A DNA stretch of 64,000 nucleotides, taken from Macrotis lagotis (Eukaryota > Chordata > Mammalia > Peramelemorphia > Peramelidae). A program made the translations under genes and the position numbers. The notes under the pieces were generated by a model. It was not told where the DNA came from. It did no database searches and was given only the letters and a program-made list of their open reading frames with translations. The number at the start of each line of letters is the position of its first letter. Within the stretch, counting starts at the first letter, position 1. The stretch covers positions 226,052,996-226,116,995 of the forward strand of contig NC_133666.1 in NCBI RefSeq assembly GCF_037893015.1, in the 5' to 3' direction. Shown here piece after piece: positions 11,820 to 23,060 of the stretch.

Positions 11820-12810
11820 AAAAACTGAATATTTATTAATACTTATTTTGTGATGAGTATCAGAGAAACAAATACAAATAATATAATGATGATACATACT
11901 CATAATGAGTTTTCATTCTAATGGGAGAGACAATCACTTCAATAAAATATATATGATATAAACTTCATAAATACAGATAAATGCATTTGTTCTTATTCAG
12001 TTGTATCAATGTTTGTTTCTTCATGACCTCATTAGGAGCTTTTTTGATAGAGATTTTGTGTGGCTTGCCATTTGCTTCTCCTGTTCATTTTTCAGAGGAG
12101 CAAATTGAGGCAAACAGAGTAAATATCTTGGTTCTCCCAGGATCATACAGTCAATAAGTGTCTGAGGCCAGATTTGAACTCAAGAAAATGAATCTTCCTG
12201 ACATCAGGATCAGAACTCTATCCACCATGCTACCTAACTACATACAAAGTAGTTTGAGAGGTAGGAAACTAGCAATTGGATTTGAGTAGGAGAAGAACTA
12301 GGGGGGGGGGGGAAGGTGAAAGAGATTGTAAAAACCTCCTTGTACAAGTTGATGCTTGTGCTGCATCTTAAATGAAAAGAAGAAAACAAGAAGGGAGACA
12401 TAAGGCATAGGCAGCATGACAGTACAATGATGTAGAGATGGAAGACTTATTTCATGGATAAAGAACATTGGAAAGGCAAATTTGCTTGGATCAATGAGTG
12501 TAAGACGGATTGTGATGTCTCATAAAGCTAGAAAAATGTATTGAAGACAGTTAGTATAGATCTTTAGAAGAAGGGTTTAAGTTATTCTATGGGCTTTAAG
12601 AAGTTGTTTGAGTTTCATGACAGATCTATCTTTAAGGAAAATTACTTTGGCAACAGTAGGAAGGCTTGACCAGAATGGGGAGAGACTTGAGGAAGGAGAT
12701 CCATTAAGCAAGACAGGAGGGTTAGTGCAATACGAAGAATGAGACAGTAAAGACTTCCAGTAGTCGACATGAATGATTAAGGTAAGAAATATCTTCAACT
12801 CTCCCAAATT
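11820..12810 (-). repeat. L2 LINE fragment split by a SINE
   Basis: The left part (11820-11989) has 'tgagttttcattctaatggg', the reverse complement of the L2 3' untranslated region. The right part (12246-12810) continues with 'ggaaactagcaattggat', 'cttggatcaatgagtgtaag'-type text and 'ccagaatggggagagacttg', which follow the upstream L2 order. A 12-G run lies at 12301-12312. Minus-strand open frames here are fragments of this repeat. Confidence 0.65.
11990..12245 (-). mobile_element. RTE-tailed SINE inside L2
   Basis: The plus strand starts with the reverse complement of the RTE-like tail ('cttcatgacctcattaggag', 'tggcttgccatttgcttctc') and passes through 'ggatcatacagtcaataagt' to the tRNA-like head 'ctctatccaccatgctacct'. 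It separates two L2 segments that read continuously when it is skipped. Confidence 0.85.
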
Positions 12811-12839
12811 CACCTCTAAACAATTATAATTGCTCTCTC

Positions 12840-13660
12840 AAAATGAATTCTGGATGAGCCGAACAAAAGAAAAGCTAGGGTAAAACAGCTTTCCATTCTA
12901 ACACAAATTTGAAATTTCACAGAAAAATTCTTTTTCCTAAGGTGTAAAGGGGGACCCAATGCAAACAAACAGTGTCCTAACAAGCCAGCAACATATTCTG
13001 CTCCAGGAAGCCAGTGGGAGACCTGGAGGTCTAGCACAGTTCAGTGACAAGGCCCTGTGGACAGGTGCAGCACCAGGCAAATAGTCCAAACCTTTTTCAC
13101 CTGGGTCCTGGTGTAACACTAGATACCAGGTGAGTGAATAGGCTCCCATTGTCTCCCGTGCAGTACTAGGACACCCATGGTGCAGTAGCAGGTAAATAAA
13201 TAGGCTCTCTGAAAGCCCTAACACAGTACCAAGCAAGCAGTTAAGTCTTGCTAACAACAGCACAGGAAGCTTGGACCAGTACTTCCTCTACCCCAGTAGT
13301 CTTGAAAAATGAACAAAAATGCCTCACACAAACCAGCAAGAACTTGATCATAGAAAGTTATAATAGTGACAGAGATAAAGATACAAATTTCAAAGAGGAC
13401 AATGTCAAAATGTCTACATCCAAAGTCTCAAATTAAAATGTGAATTGGTCTCAGGCCCAAAAAGAATTCCTTGAAGATTTCTTTTTAAAATCAAATAATA
13501 GAGGTAGAAGAAAAATTAAGAAAAGAAATGAGATGAAAGAGAATCATGAAAAAAGTGTCAAGAGTTTGAAAAAAGAAAATAACTTAATAAGTAGAATTGT
13601 ACAAATGGAAAAAGAGGTTTACAAAAATATAACTGAATAAAATAACTCTTAGAATGATAA
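12840..13660 (+). mobile_element. Oldest L1 of the stack: 5' region and start of ORF1
   Basis: A GC-richer 5' noncoding region (about 12840-13300) leads into ORF1-like sequence. The frame 13248-13436 carries QTSKNLIIESYNSDRDKD. The frame 13440-13640 is a Lys/Glu-rich coiled coil containing WSQAQKEFLEDFFLK. The element stops abruptly at about 13660, where the next L1 begins. Antisense open frames at 12816-13263 are shadows. Confidence 0.75.
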
Positions 13661-13661
13661 T

Positions 13662-15118
13662 TGGGTTTCTGGGAACCCAGATGGTGGCATAATAGGAAAA
13701 CATCATAGCTCTACCATATTACACTCAAAACAAACATAAACTATTGCTCCTAAACAAATCCTGGATAAACAGAATCAGCAAAAAGAATAGGTGATATAAT
13801 CTTAAACATCAATAAACTTGAAAGGTTGGCAGGAAAAGTCTATCTCTCTCAGATAAGAGAGGAACACAATTTAAAACAGGATGAAACCCAACAAGCTTGC
13901 ACTTATTCCTGCCTCAGCAAACCAATTTAAGATCCTCAGTTCCCCTTGCAGTGGAATAGGCAAATGCCAACAGCAGGATTCCTCACATGCCTCAGCATTG
14001 CCAAAGGAATGGACAGATGGCAGCTTTCAGAACCTCCACGTGCTTCAACATAGCAAATCAATAGATGCCAATGACAGGAACAGACAGGTGGCTAAGCAAA
14101 TGGGCAGACATAAGTGCCAGGATCCCACACATAACCCAGAACATCCAGGTAAGAGGCAACTACCAATACCAAGGTCTGCCATGTGTCTCAGTGCCACCCC
14201 AAGCAAGCAGGCAGAAACCTAGACAGGAACACCCCACTGGCCTTAGCTCATACCAGAAACCATCTCTGGGTCATTGGTTCATTGAGATAATCTACCAAAC
14301 CCCTATGACCTCAAGCAGTGCCAGACACCTCCTACCCCCACCTCAGCACAGCACAAGTCAGACAGATCCTATGTGGACCTGAAGAAACAACAGTGCAGCA
14401 CCAAATAAATAATCAGTACCTGCAGCTCCTGGAACAAGAAGCCTGAAACAGTGTTTAGAAGAAGAGTTAAAAATTTAAAAGTAAGGGAATAGGTCAAAAA
14501 AGATGAACAAAAAATAACCAAAAATGAATTTGACTATAGAAAATTATTAGGGTGACAGGAATGATAAACATACAAACTCAGAAGAGGGCAACAATGAACC
14601 CCAGAGAACAATGAGAAGTGTGCTCATTTAGGGAAAAATACATGGAAGGGCTCAAAAAAGGAGTTTAAAATAAAATAAGAGAGGTAGAAGAAAAATTGGG
14701 AAAAGTAATGGATAGTGATGAAGCAGAATTGTTAAAAAAGAGAGATATCAGTTTGGAAAAAAAAGGAAATTGCTTAAAAAGTAATGGCCAAATGGAAAAG
14801 GAGGTACAAAAGGAAAACTTAGAGTTAAGCTGAGTTAAAAGTTGGAGTTGGGCAAGTGGAAGCTAATGATGCTATGATACACCAAAAATCCATCAAGCAA
14901 AATGAAAAGAATGAAAAAAATAGAAAAAAAATGTTAAACACCATATGGGAAAAACAAATGACCTGGGAAAGAGATAAAGAAGAGTCAATATAAGAAACAT
15001 TAAACTACCTGAAAGCCATAATCAAAAGGAGGGACTGGGCAACATCTTTCAGGAAATTATCAAGGAAAATTTCTCTGATGATCTAGAACTAGAGCACAAA
15101 ATAGTCATTGAAAGAATT
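13662..15118 (+). mobile_element. Host L1, 5' portion (5' UTR and most of ORF1)
   Basis: The start resembles an L1 5' end ('cccagatggtggcataatag' at about 13677). A GC-richer 5' region follows (13880-14400, with open frames that are not genes), then an ORF1-like part. Near the right edge the reading is LELEHKIVIERIP, the segment just after the conserved ORF1 RRM start. It breaks at 15118 where the next L1 is inserted and resumes at 21883. Confidence 0.85.
15110..15118. repeat. Left copy of 9-bp L1 target duplication
   Basis: GAAAGAATT here matches 21883-21891. It encodes part of the ERI motif of ORF1 in the host L1, so the host reading frame can be followed across the insertion. Confidence 0.75.
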
Positions 15119-15641
15119 CCCAGGAGGATTTCCAGGGTAGAGTCAAGATAGTGGTGTGAAGCTAGCATACTCCTGGAGCTTTTTCCTATCAGAGACAAAT
15201 GAAGCCTTAGCACTGATATTCAAGCTACAGAGCCAAGAAAAAGAGAAGATCCAAAGAAGTTTTCAATGGTAAACATCATGGAGCATCTTCAGTGAAGGTC
15301 TGTCTCTTTGGGGGGGAAAAGAGGAAGTAAAGGAGGTAGGAGAGTGGGAAAGCCAGGGTAAGGCTTTTAGCCATGGTGCAGTCTAGGTCCAGACAGTTTG
15401 ACAACAGCAGTGATCCCAGCAGCTAGATAGCAAGCCATCAGGGAAGATTCCCAGCTCCAAACAAAATCTGAACCCTGAGAACACTGGGGCAAAAGACAGG
15501 ACTGGACTGGGAACAAAAAATTGCTCAGTCAGAAGCTGGACAAGGAGGAAATTTACTTCTTCAAAGGCAAGATGTGGACTTCATAGACATCTTGTTCAAC
15601 AATAAGCCCAGGATAAGATCCCAGACATACCATTAAAAAGC

Positions 15642-16660
15642 TTGAATCTATATTCCCTATACCCCAGGAGCAAAAAAGCTAAAAGAGTACTCAATATAGG
15701 AAACTACTTTGCAGATAAAGATAACAATACCATATCAGAAGAAGAAATCAGTGAAAAATCAATCACAAGGGAAGTCTCAAAAGAGTCTATGAATTGGACT
15801 CCAATCCAAAAGCTCATAGAAGAGCTTATAAAAGAATTTAAAGACCAAAGAAGAGTGGAAGAAGAAAAAATGGAAAAAATAAATGAGTCATGCAGGAAAA
15901 TTATGAAAAAATGACCAGACAATTCAACACCTTTAAAAAGGAAACACAAAAATAACTGAAGAAAATAAACCCCCCCCACATTAGAATTGGACTAATAAAA
16001 AACCAATGAATCTATGAGATTACAAGATTTTTTGAAGTAAAATAAAAAGATTTTTAAAAATTGAAGAAAACATAAAGTATCTTATGGGAAAAATAAATTA
16101 CCTGGAAAATAGATCCAGAAGAGATACATTACAAATCATCAGACTACTAGAAAGCCTAGAAGAAAAAGAGCCTAGAAAACATCATGCAGGAAATTATTAG
16201 GGGAAACTGTACAAATCTGCTAGGACAAGATCACTATATAACCATCAAAAGAATATACAGAACCCCTGCAGAAAGTGACCCCAGGATAAAAACTCCAAGA
16301 ATTGTTATAGCTTAATTCCAGTACTCTCTTATAAAGAAGAAGATGATGCAAGCAGCAAAAAAAGAAACAATTTAAATACAAAGGAAGCATAATCAGACTC
16401 ACTTAGGACCTATCAGCCTCAAAACTGAAGGACCTGGAATATAATATATTGTAGGGCAAAGGACCTGGAATTACAACCAAGAATTTGCTACCTTGTAAAA
16501 TTCAGTATGTACTGTTAGGGGAAAAGATGGATGTTCAACAAAAAAGAGGTCTTCAAGAATTTGCTGACACAAAGACCTGAACTGAACAGAGAATTCAATA
16601 GCCAGATTCATGGCTCAAGAGATGCATAAAAAGGTAAACTAAAAGAGGAAGAAATAAAGC
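15642..16660 (+). pseudogene. L1 ORF1 relic
   Basis: An intact stretch of 90 codons (15642-15914) starts MNLYSLYPRSKK and continues as a charged coiled coil ending INESCRKIMKK. Downstream the frame is broken many times, yet ORF1 text remains: an ENRSRR-like region near 16100 with 'IIGLLESLEE'-like wording, and KRNNLNTK near 16365. It ends with a Lys-rich tail. The family product is an RNA-binding trimer. Confidence 0.8.
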
Positions 16661-16814
16661 AAATCAAAACAAAACAAATGTTGATCAAGACCAGCACATT
16701 GTATACAACCTTAAAAGGGAAGACACAACACTTCTAATTCTTTAGAACTTTAGGACAATTAAAGTATTGAATATAATTGAAGAGACAGGATTTCAAAGAT
16801 AGAGGTATAGTTGG

Positions 16815-17410
16815 GTCTTGGCTCTCCATTGAAGAGGTCCAAAATGACACCACACTGAAGTATCTCAATATCCTTTGACACACTTTAATTCTTCTGGGCA
16901 ATTCTGAGTCAATGTCTCTTATAAGTCACAATCATTTGTCAAGTTCTCAAGTGAAACCTTCAGAGCCATTGAGATATTTATGGGTAATTAAATCAGGGTT
17001 GGATTTAATCCTTACTTTATTTACCCCCTGGATGAGGGAGGTAAATATTGGGAGAAAATATTCTTGGGGTAAGGGGCACAAATAGTTCATGAAATAATTT
17101 GGCTCTGGATGATTCTTTGAGTCATGAGGATTGTGTTTCCTTGGAGGGTAATTGAAAAAGGGATAAAGTAAAAAATGATTATAATTTGATGTAATTCAAG
17201 TCTCTTGAAAAGTATACTTTCAATGAGGCAGAAGAGGGGAGGGTACTTTAGTTACTATGAGACAATGAGGTTTATCAAATAATTAAGCAATCAAGCAATC
17301 AATCTGTGATAGTACTCTGATAATGCTATGAGTTTATCAAACAATAAATTAATTAATTAAGCCATTATTAATGATACCTGATTAATAGTATTTGAGTGAT
17401 AAATAACATC
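16815..17410. other. Extra segment in L1 inter-ORF spacer
   Basis: This stretch has no counterpart in the inter-ORF spacers of the L1s at 22270-22620 and 31000-31500. It starts near 'gggtcttggctctccattga' and ends before 'gaaggaaagaagtgagggtg'. It contains AATT repeats at 17343-17360. I do not recognise the family and see no clear terminal repeats. It may be a separate insertion or a subfamily-specific spacer. Confidence 0.4.
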
Positions 17411-18900
17411 TGGTGAAGATTTATAGCTTTAGAAGGAAAGAAGTGAGGGTGTGAACACTGAGTAAATTCAACTCAATAGATTTGACTCAGAGAGGGAATA
17501 AGATACATTCTTATTTGGGTTTAAAAATCTATCCTAATCTACAGGGAGGGACAATGGGGGGAGGGAAAGATAAGGGAAGAAGGGACTGATAAAAGGGAAG
17601 GTGAAGGTATAAGTGAAAATAAACTGAAAATTAAATTTTAAAAAAGAAAAGTTAAAGGGAAAATGAGTAAAAATTTGGTGAGGAGGAATAAGAGGAAAGG
17701 AAAGAGAAAAATATAAATGGAGAAAGAAATCAGAATTAGTAATTTTAATTGTAATGTGAATGGGATAAACCATCCCATAAAATGGAAGTGGATAGAATCC
17801 TACAATATGTTGTTTACAAGAAACACATTTGAAACAGAGAGCTACACAAAAGGTAAAGGTAAAAGGATGGAGCAAAATATAATATGCTTTAGCTGAAGTA
17901 AAAAAAAATTCAGGGATAGTTATTCTGATCACATATAAAGTAAAAGCAAAAATTGATCTCATTAAAAGGGATAAGGAAGGATACTACATCATCTTAAAAG
18001 ACATGATTAGTAATGAAACTACGTAATTTTTAAACATGCATGCACCTGGTGGCATAGCATCCAAATTCCTATAGGAAGAGCTGAGTGAATTACAATTAGA
18101 CATAGACAGCAAAACTTTAATAATGGGGGCCTTCAATCATCCTCTCTCAGAACTAGATAAATCTAACCACAAAATAAACAAGGTTTAGAAGTTGAATGAG
18201 ATATTACAAAACTTAGATCTGATAGACTGCTGGAGAAAACTTAATGGGAATAGAAAAGAACATATCTTTTTCTTGGCAGTACATGTTACCTATACCAAAA
18301 CTGTCCATGGACCAGGGCATAAACCTTATAATCAAATGCAGAAAAGCAGAAATAATAAATGCACACTTCTCAGACCACGATGTAATAAAAATTACATGTA
18401 AAAAAGGTTTATGGAAAAATAAACCAAAATTAACTGGAAACTAAATAACTTAATTTTAAAAATGGGTGGATAAAACAGCAATTAATAGAAGTAATTAATA
18501 ATTATATGCAAGAAAATGATATTAATGATACATCATACCAAAATTTATGGGATTGACTAAAACAGATTTGAGGGGAAACTTTATATTTTTAAATGCCTAT
18601 ATGAATAAAACAGAGAAACAGCTTATCAATGAATTGGGTATGTAATTAAACCACTAAGAGTTGGTTTTATGAAAAAGCCAATAAAATAGGCCAATCTTTG
18701 ATTAATCTGATTTAAAAAAAAGAAAGAAGATAACCAAATTATCAGTATCAAAATTGAAAAGGGTGAACTAATCACTAATAAAGAGATAATGTGGAACAAC
18801 TTTGCCAAGCTGTATGCCAATAAATTGGATAACCTGAGTGAAATGGATGAATATATACAGAAATGAAAACTGCCCAGATTAACAGAAGAAATAAAATACA

Positions 18901-19082
18901 TAAATAACCCCATGTCAGGGACAGCTAGGTGGTGCAGTGGACAGAGCACTGGGCCTGGAGTCAGGAGAACCTGAGTTCAAATCCAGCCTCAGACACTTAA
19001 TAATTACCTAACTGTGTGACCTTAGGCAAGTCACTTAACCTCATTACCATTAAAAAAAACCCCAAATGGTAAATAACCACAT
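18901..19082 (+). mobile_element. CORE-SINE inside L1 ORF2
   Basis: The SINE (about 18914-19069) has the head 'gacagctaggtggtgcagtg' and core 'taactgtgtgaccttaggca', and ends in an A-run. Flanking 13-bp repeats TAAATAACCCCAT (18901-18913) and TAAATAACCACAT (19070-19082) differ at one base. The L1 reading frame resumes after the second copy. Confidence 0.92.
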
Positions 19083-21329
19083 TTAAGAGAAAGAAATCAA
19101 AGAAACCATCAATAAAATTCCTAAGAAAATGTCTCCATGTCCAGATGGATTTACTACCAAACATTTAAGGAAAAATTAGTTCCTATTCTACATAAACTAT
19201 TTAAAAATAGGAGAAGAAGCTTTGCCAAATTCTTTTTATGAGATTAACATGGTGCTGATGCCTAAACCAGGAAGAACTAAAACAGACAAAAAAATTAAAG
19301 TCCAATATCCCTAATGAATATTGATGCAAAAATCCTAAATAAAATTTTAGCAATTAGACTACAGAAAATTATTCCTAGGATCATACACCATGATCAGTTA
19401 GAACTTATACCAGGTAGGTAGGGATGTTCAATATTAGAAAAACATTCAACATAATTGAATGTTTCAATAGCAAAACCAACAGAAATCATATGATTATCTC
19501 AATAGATGCTAAAAATTTTTTGATAAAATATAACATTCATTTCTATTAAAAGAAAAGAAAGTTCAGAAATATATGGAATTTTCCTTAAAGTAATAATAGT
19601 ATCTATCTAAAAGCATCAACAAATATTGTATGTAATGAGGCTAAACTGCAGCATTTCCAATAAAATCAGGTGTGAAACAAGGATGCTCATTATTACCATT
19701 ACTATTCAATGAAGTATTAGAAATGCTAGCTTTAGCAATAAGAGAAAAAAAAGAAATTGAAGGAATCAGAACTGGCAATTGTTCTCTTTGCAGATGATAT
19801 GATGGTATACTTAGAGAACTCAAGAAAATCATCTTAAAAAAACTTGAAACAATTAAAAAATTCAGCAAAGTAGCAGGATAGAAAATAAACCCACATAAAT
19901 CATCAACATTTCTATATATGAACAACAAAAACTAAGAGCAAGAGACAGAAAGAGAAATTTCATTTAAAGTAACTACAGACAACATTTAATACTTGGGAAT
20001 TTATCTCCCAAGAGAAAACCAGTAACTGTATGTACACAATTATAAACCCAAATAAAGTCAGATCTAAATAATTGGAAAAATATCAATTACTCATGGTTAG
20101 GTCAAGCTAATATAATAAAAATGACAATTCTAACCAAATTAAGTTATTTATTCAGTGTCATATCAATCAAAATACCAAATAACTATTTTACCAAGCTAGA
20201 AAAAATAGTAACAAAATTCATCTGGAGCAACAAAAAGTCAAGTATAGCAAGGGAACTGATGAAAAAAATAAGTAGAGGAAAGTGGCCTAGCTCTACCAAA
20301 TGTGAAATTATACTACTATAAAGCAGCAGTCATCAAAATTGCCTGGTACTACTTAAAAATAGAGTAATGGAAAAGTGGATTAAGATAGGTTCAAAAGAAA
20401 TCTCAGTAAATGACTACAGCAATCTACTGAGTGACAAACCAAAAGACATCAGTTTTTGGGATAAGATCTCACTATGTGACAAAAATTGTTGGGAAAATTG
20501 GAAAATAGTATGGCAAAAACTAGGCATAGATCCACATCTCATACCCTATATCAAAATAAGGTCAAAATGGGTACAGGATTTAGACATACAGGGTAATACT
20601 ATAGATAAATTAATAGACCAAGAAATACTCTATCTATCAGATCTATAGAAAGGGTACAAATATATGGCCAAACAGGAAATAGAGTACATTATAAAGTATA
20701 AAATGAATAATTTTGATCATATTAAATAAAAAAAGTTTTTGTACTAATAAAATCAATGCTGCCAAAAACGTAATGCAGAAAGCTGGGAATAAAATATTTA
20801 CAACTAGGAGTTCTGATAAATAAATTCTAAAATTATAGAGAATTGAATCAAATTCATAAGGTTACAAACCATCCAGAATTAATAAATGATCAAAGGATAT
20901 GAATAGACAGTTTACAAATGAAGATATTTATGCTATATTTAAGCATATGAAAAAATGTTACAAATCATTATTGATTAGAGAAATGCAAATTGAAACAACT
21001 CTGAGGTATTACCTCACACATATCAGATTTGCTGAGGTGAAAAAAAAGGTTAAATGATCAATGTTGGAGAGGTTGTGGGAGTATTGGGACATTAATGTTT
21101 TGCTGATGGAGTTGTGAATGTATCCAACCATTCTGGAGAATAATATGGCACTATGCAAAAGAGCAATAAAACTTTTCATTCCCTTTGACTCAGCAATTGA
21201 ATTCTAGGCCTATATCCAGAAGAAATCATAAAAAAGGGAAAAGTTCCACATGATCCAAAATATTCATGGCAGCAATTTTTGAAGTGTCAAAGAATTGGAA
21301 ATTGAGGGGAATGGAACAAGTTATGGGAC

Positions 21330-21397
21330 ATGAATGCGATGGACTATTATTGTTTTATATAAAATGAATGCTATGGACTATTATTGTTTTATATAAA
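21330..21397. repeat. 34-bp tandem duplication in L1 3' coding end
   Basis: The unit starting 'atgaatg' at 21330 is repeated at 21364 with a single difference. The other L1 3' ends in the window (40300-40340) have one copy only, so it arose after insertion or in this lineage. Confidence 0.9.
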
Positions 21398-21882
21398 ACC
21401 ATAAATGGTTGGAATCTAGAGAAGCTTGGAATGAGTTACAGGATCTGATACTAAGTGAAGGGAGCAGAAACAAGAGAACATTAACAACAACAGTGTGAGA
21501 TGATCAACTTTGATGGAAGCAGCATCTATCAGCAATTCAGAGAATTAGAACAACAGTATTAGACCGGCTATGAACAATGCTATCCCCATCCAGAAGAAAT
21601 AAAACCCCAACCAAAACAGATTAAAAAACACCCTTCAGAGCCTGATGAACACTTTACAAAAAATATCTCTTATGTATCTCCCTTAATGCTAATTCCTCAT
21701 TTTGAAAATTACTAATCTATATACATGTTTATCACAAAAATGTACAGACAATGTTAACTTGACTGTTAAAGAAGGGTGAAAGAAATTTTGGAACTTAAAA
21801 TGTATGTGTTCATATGGATGAATGCTGAAAAATTTTCATAGTATGTATTTGCAGAAATAATTGATTAAAAAATTAAAGAAAA

Positions 21883-23060
21883 GAAAGAATTAAATGATCA
21901 CCTCAGAAAAAAGATCTCAAAATAAAAACAATATACTCACATTTCATAATCATCAGATGAAGGCAAAAATACAAGTTTCCAGAAAGAACCAATTCAAATA
22001 TCGGAGAACCATAATAAAGATTACACTTTGATACTGCAACAATAAAGAATTAGAGATCATTGTACATGATATTCTGAATGACAAAGGAACCAAGACTACA
22101 ATCAAAAATCACCTATAAGTAAAATTATACATGTTTAAATAAACATTTAATAATATAAATAAGGAAAATTAAGCATATTTAATGAGGCATTTAACTTAAT
22201 AAATTAATAATTTTAAAGGAAAAAAAAGGTCATGCAATGAAAATGTCTTCATACAGTGAAGAATGGAATTGAACAAAAAATTTCATCTTCAATATGAAGA
22301 CCCAAGAGAAACAGGGTTAAAAGGGAAAAGAAAAACCTAAGGGATTCAATAGAGCTAAACTGTTTGTATCCCTCCATGGGAAGATGATGATTGTAATTAT
22401 TAAGAATTGTTCCACTGATAGTACAATTAGAAGGAATGTATGGAGGCTACAGGGATAAGAAGAATTTGAGGGAATGACAGAAACATTAAGAAGTGAAAAA
22501 GTATTATGCTGGGAATACAGGAAGGGATATGTAAAATGGGGTAAATTATCTCATGTGAGGAGGCACATAAGTATCTCTTCATTATAGCGGAGAAAAATAT
22601 GGAGGTAGGCAGTGGACCTCACTTGAACCTTGATCTCATTGGAATTGACTCAAAGTGGAATAAGATTCACACTTCATTGGGTACAAAAATCTATCTAACC
22701 CTAAAGGAAATAGGAGAGGAAAGGGGGGGTAGGAAAAAGGTGTAGGACTAGTCAGAAGAAAGATCGGGGGAGACAATGGTTAGAAGCAAAACACAGGTGA
22801 GGAGGTACAGAGGGAAAGGAGAAAAGGATAAATAGCAGGGAAAAAACAGGATGGAAATGCATAGTAATTATAATTATGAATGTGACTGGGATGGACTTAC
22901 CTTTAAAGTGGAAGTTGATAGTAGAGAGGATTAAAAAATCAGAATCCTACAATAGGTTGTTTATAAGTAATACTTGAAGAAGACACACAGTCACATACAC
23001 AATGAGTAAGGGGCTGGAACAGAATCTCATATAAGTCAACTGAAGCGAAAAAAGGCAATA
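21883..23060 (+). mobile_element. Host L1, continuation (ORF1 end, spacer, ORF2 start)
   Basis: After the nested L1, ORF1 resumes as KELNDHLRKKIS and continues with text matching QVKEKILQAARKKQFKY (near 21970) and LQPRINYP (near 22095). A purine-rich inter-ORF spacer runs from 22270 to 22850. The start of ORF2 follows, reading like IIMNVTGMDLPLKWKL near 22866, and the element stops around 23060 inside the endonuclease domain. The 3' remainder is missing. Confidence 0.85.

Larger units (their letters stand above)
17730..21700 (+). pseudogene. L1 ORF2 relic (endonuclease and reverse transcriptase)
   Basis: The endonuclease start reads NVNGINHPIKWK near 17752, followed by IKRDKEGYYI (about 17965) and TLIMGAFNHPLSELDKS near 18115. 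The reverse transcriptase region includes [12 protein letters not shown] near 19320, [18 protein letters not shown] near 19670 and the catalytic FADD at 19787-19798, still intact. Open stretches at 20121-20321 (SIKIPNNYFTKLEKI) and 20367-20648 (CWENWKIVWQKLGIDP) match the ORF2 C-terminal half. Numerous stops and frame changes are scattered throughout. A SINE interrupts the linker before the reverse transcriptase. Confidence 0.9.
15119..21882 (+). mobile_element. Near-full-length L1 nested inside another L1
   Basis: It starts with 'agagtcaagatagtggtgtg', a typical L1 5' start, at about 15137. It carries a 5' region to 15640, ORF1 (15642 to about 16660), a long inter-ORF spacer with an extra segment (about 16815-17410), ORF2 (about 17730-21700) and a short 3' end with an A-rich tail. 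Total span is 6.76 kb including a SINE at 18914-19069. Many stops make it dead. The 9-bp duplication GAAAGAATT borders it. Confidence 0.9.

Noticed and set aside
12816-13263. Minus-strand frames of 73 and 108 codons with fairly balanced composition
   Set aside because: They lie antisense to the GC-richer 5' region of an L1 and overlap each other.
13881-14382. Plus-strand frames of 113 and 105 codons
   Set aside because: They overlap in different frames within the L1 5' region. No domain is seen.
17534-17962. 142-codon minus-strand frame
   Set aside because: It is antisense to the L1 inter-ORF spacer and ORF2 start. The Phe/Pro-rich composition follows from the purine-rich spacer.
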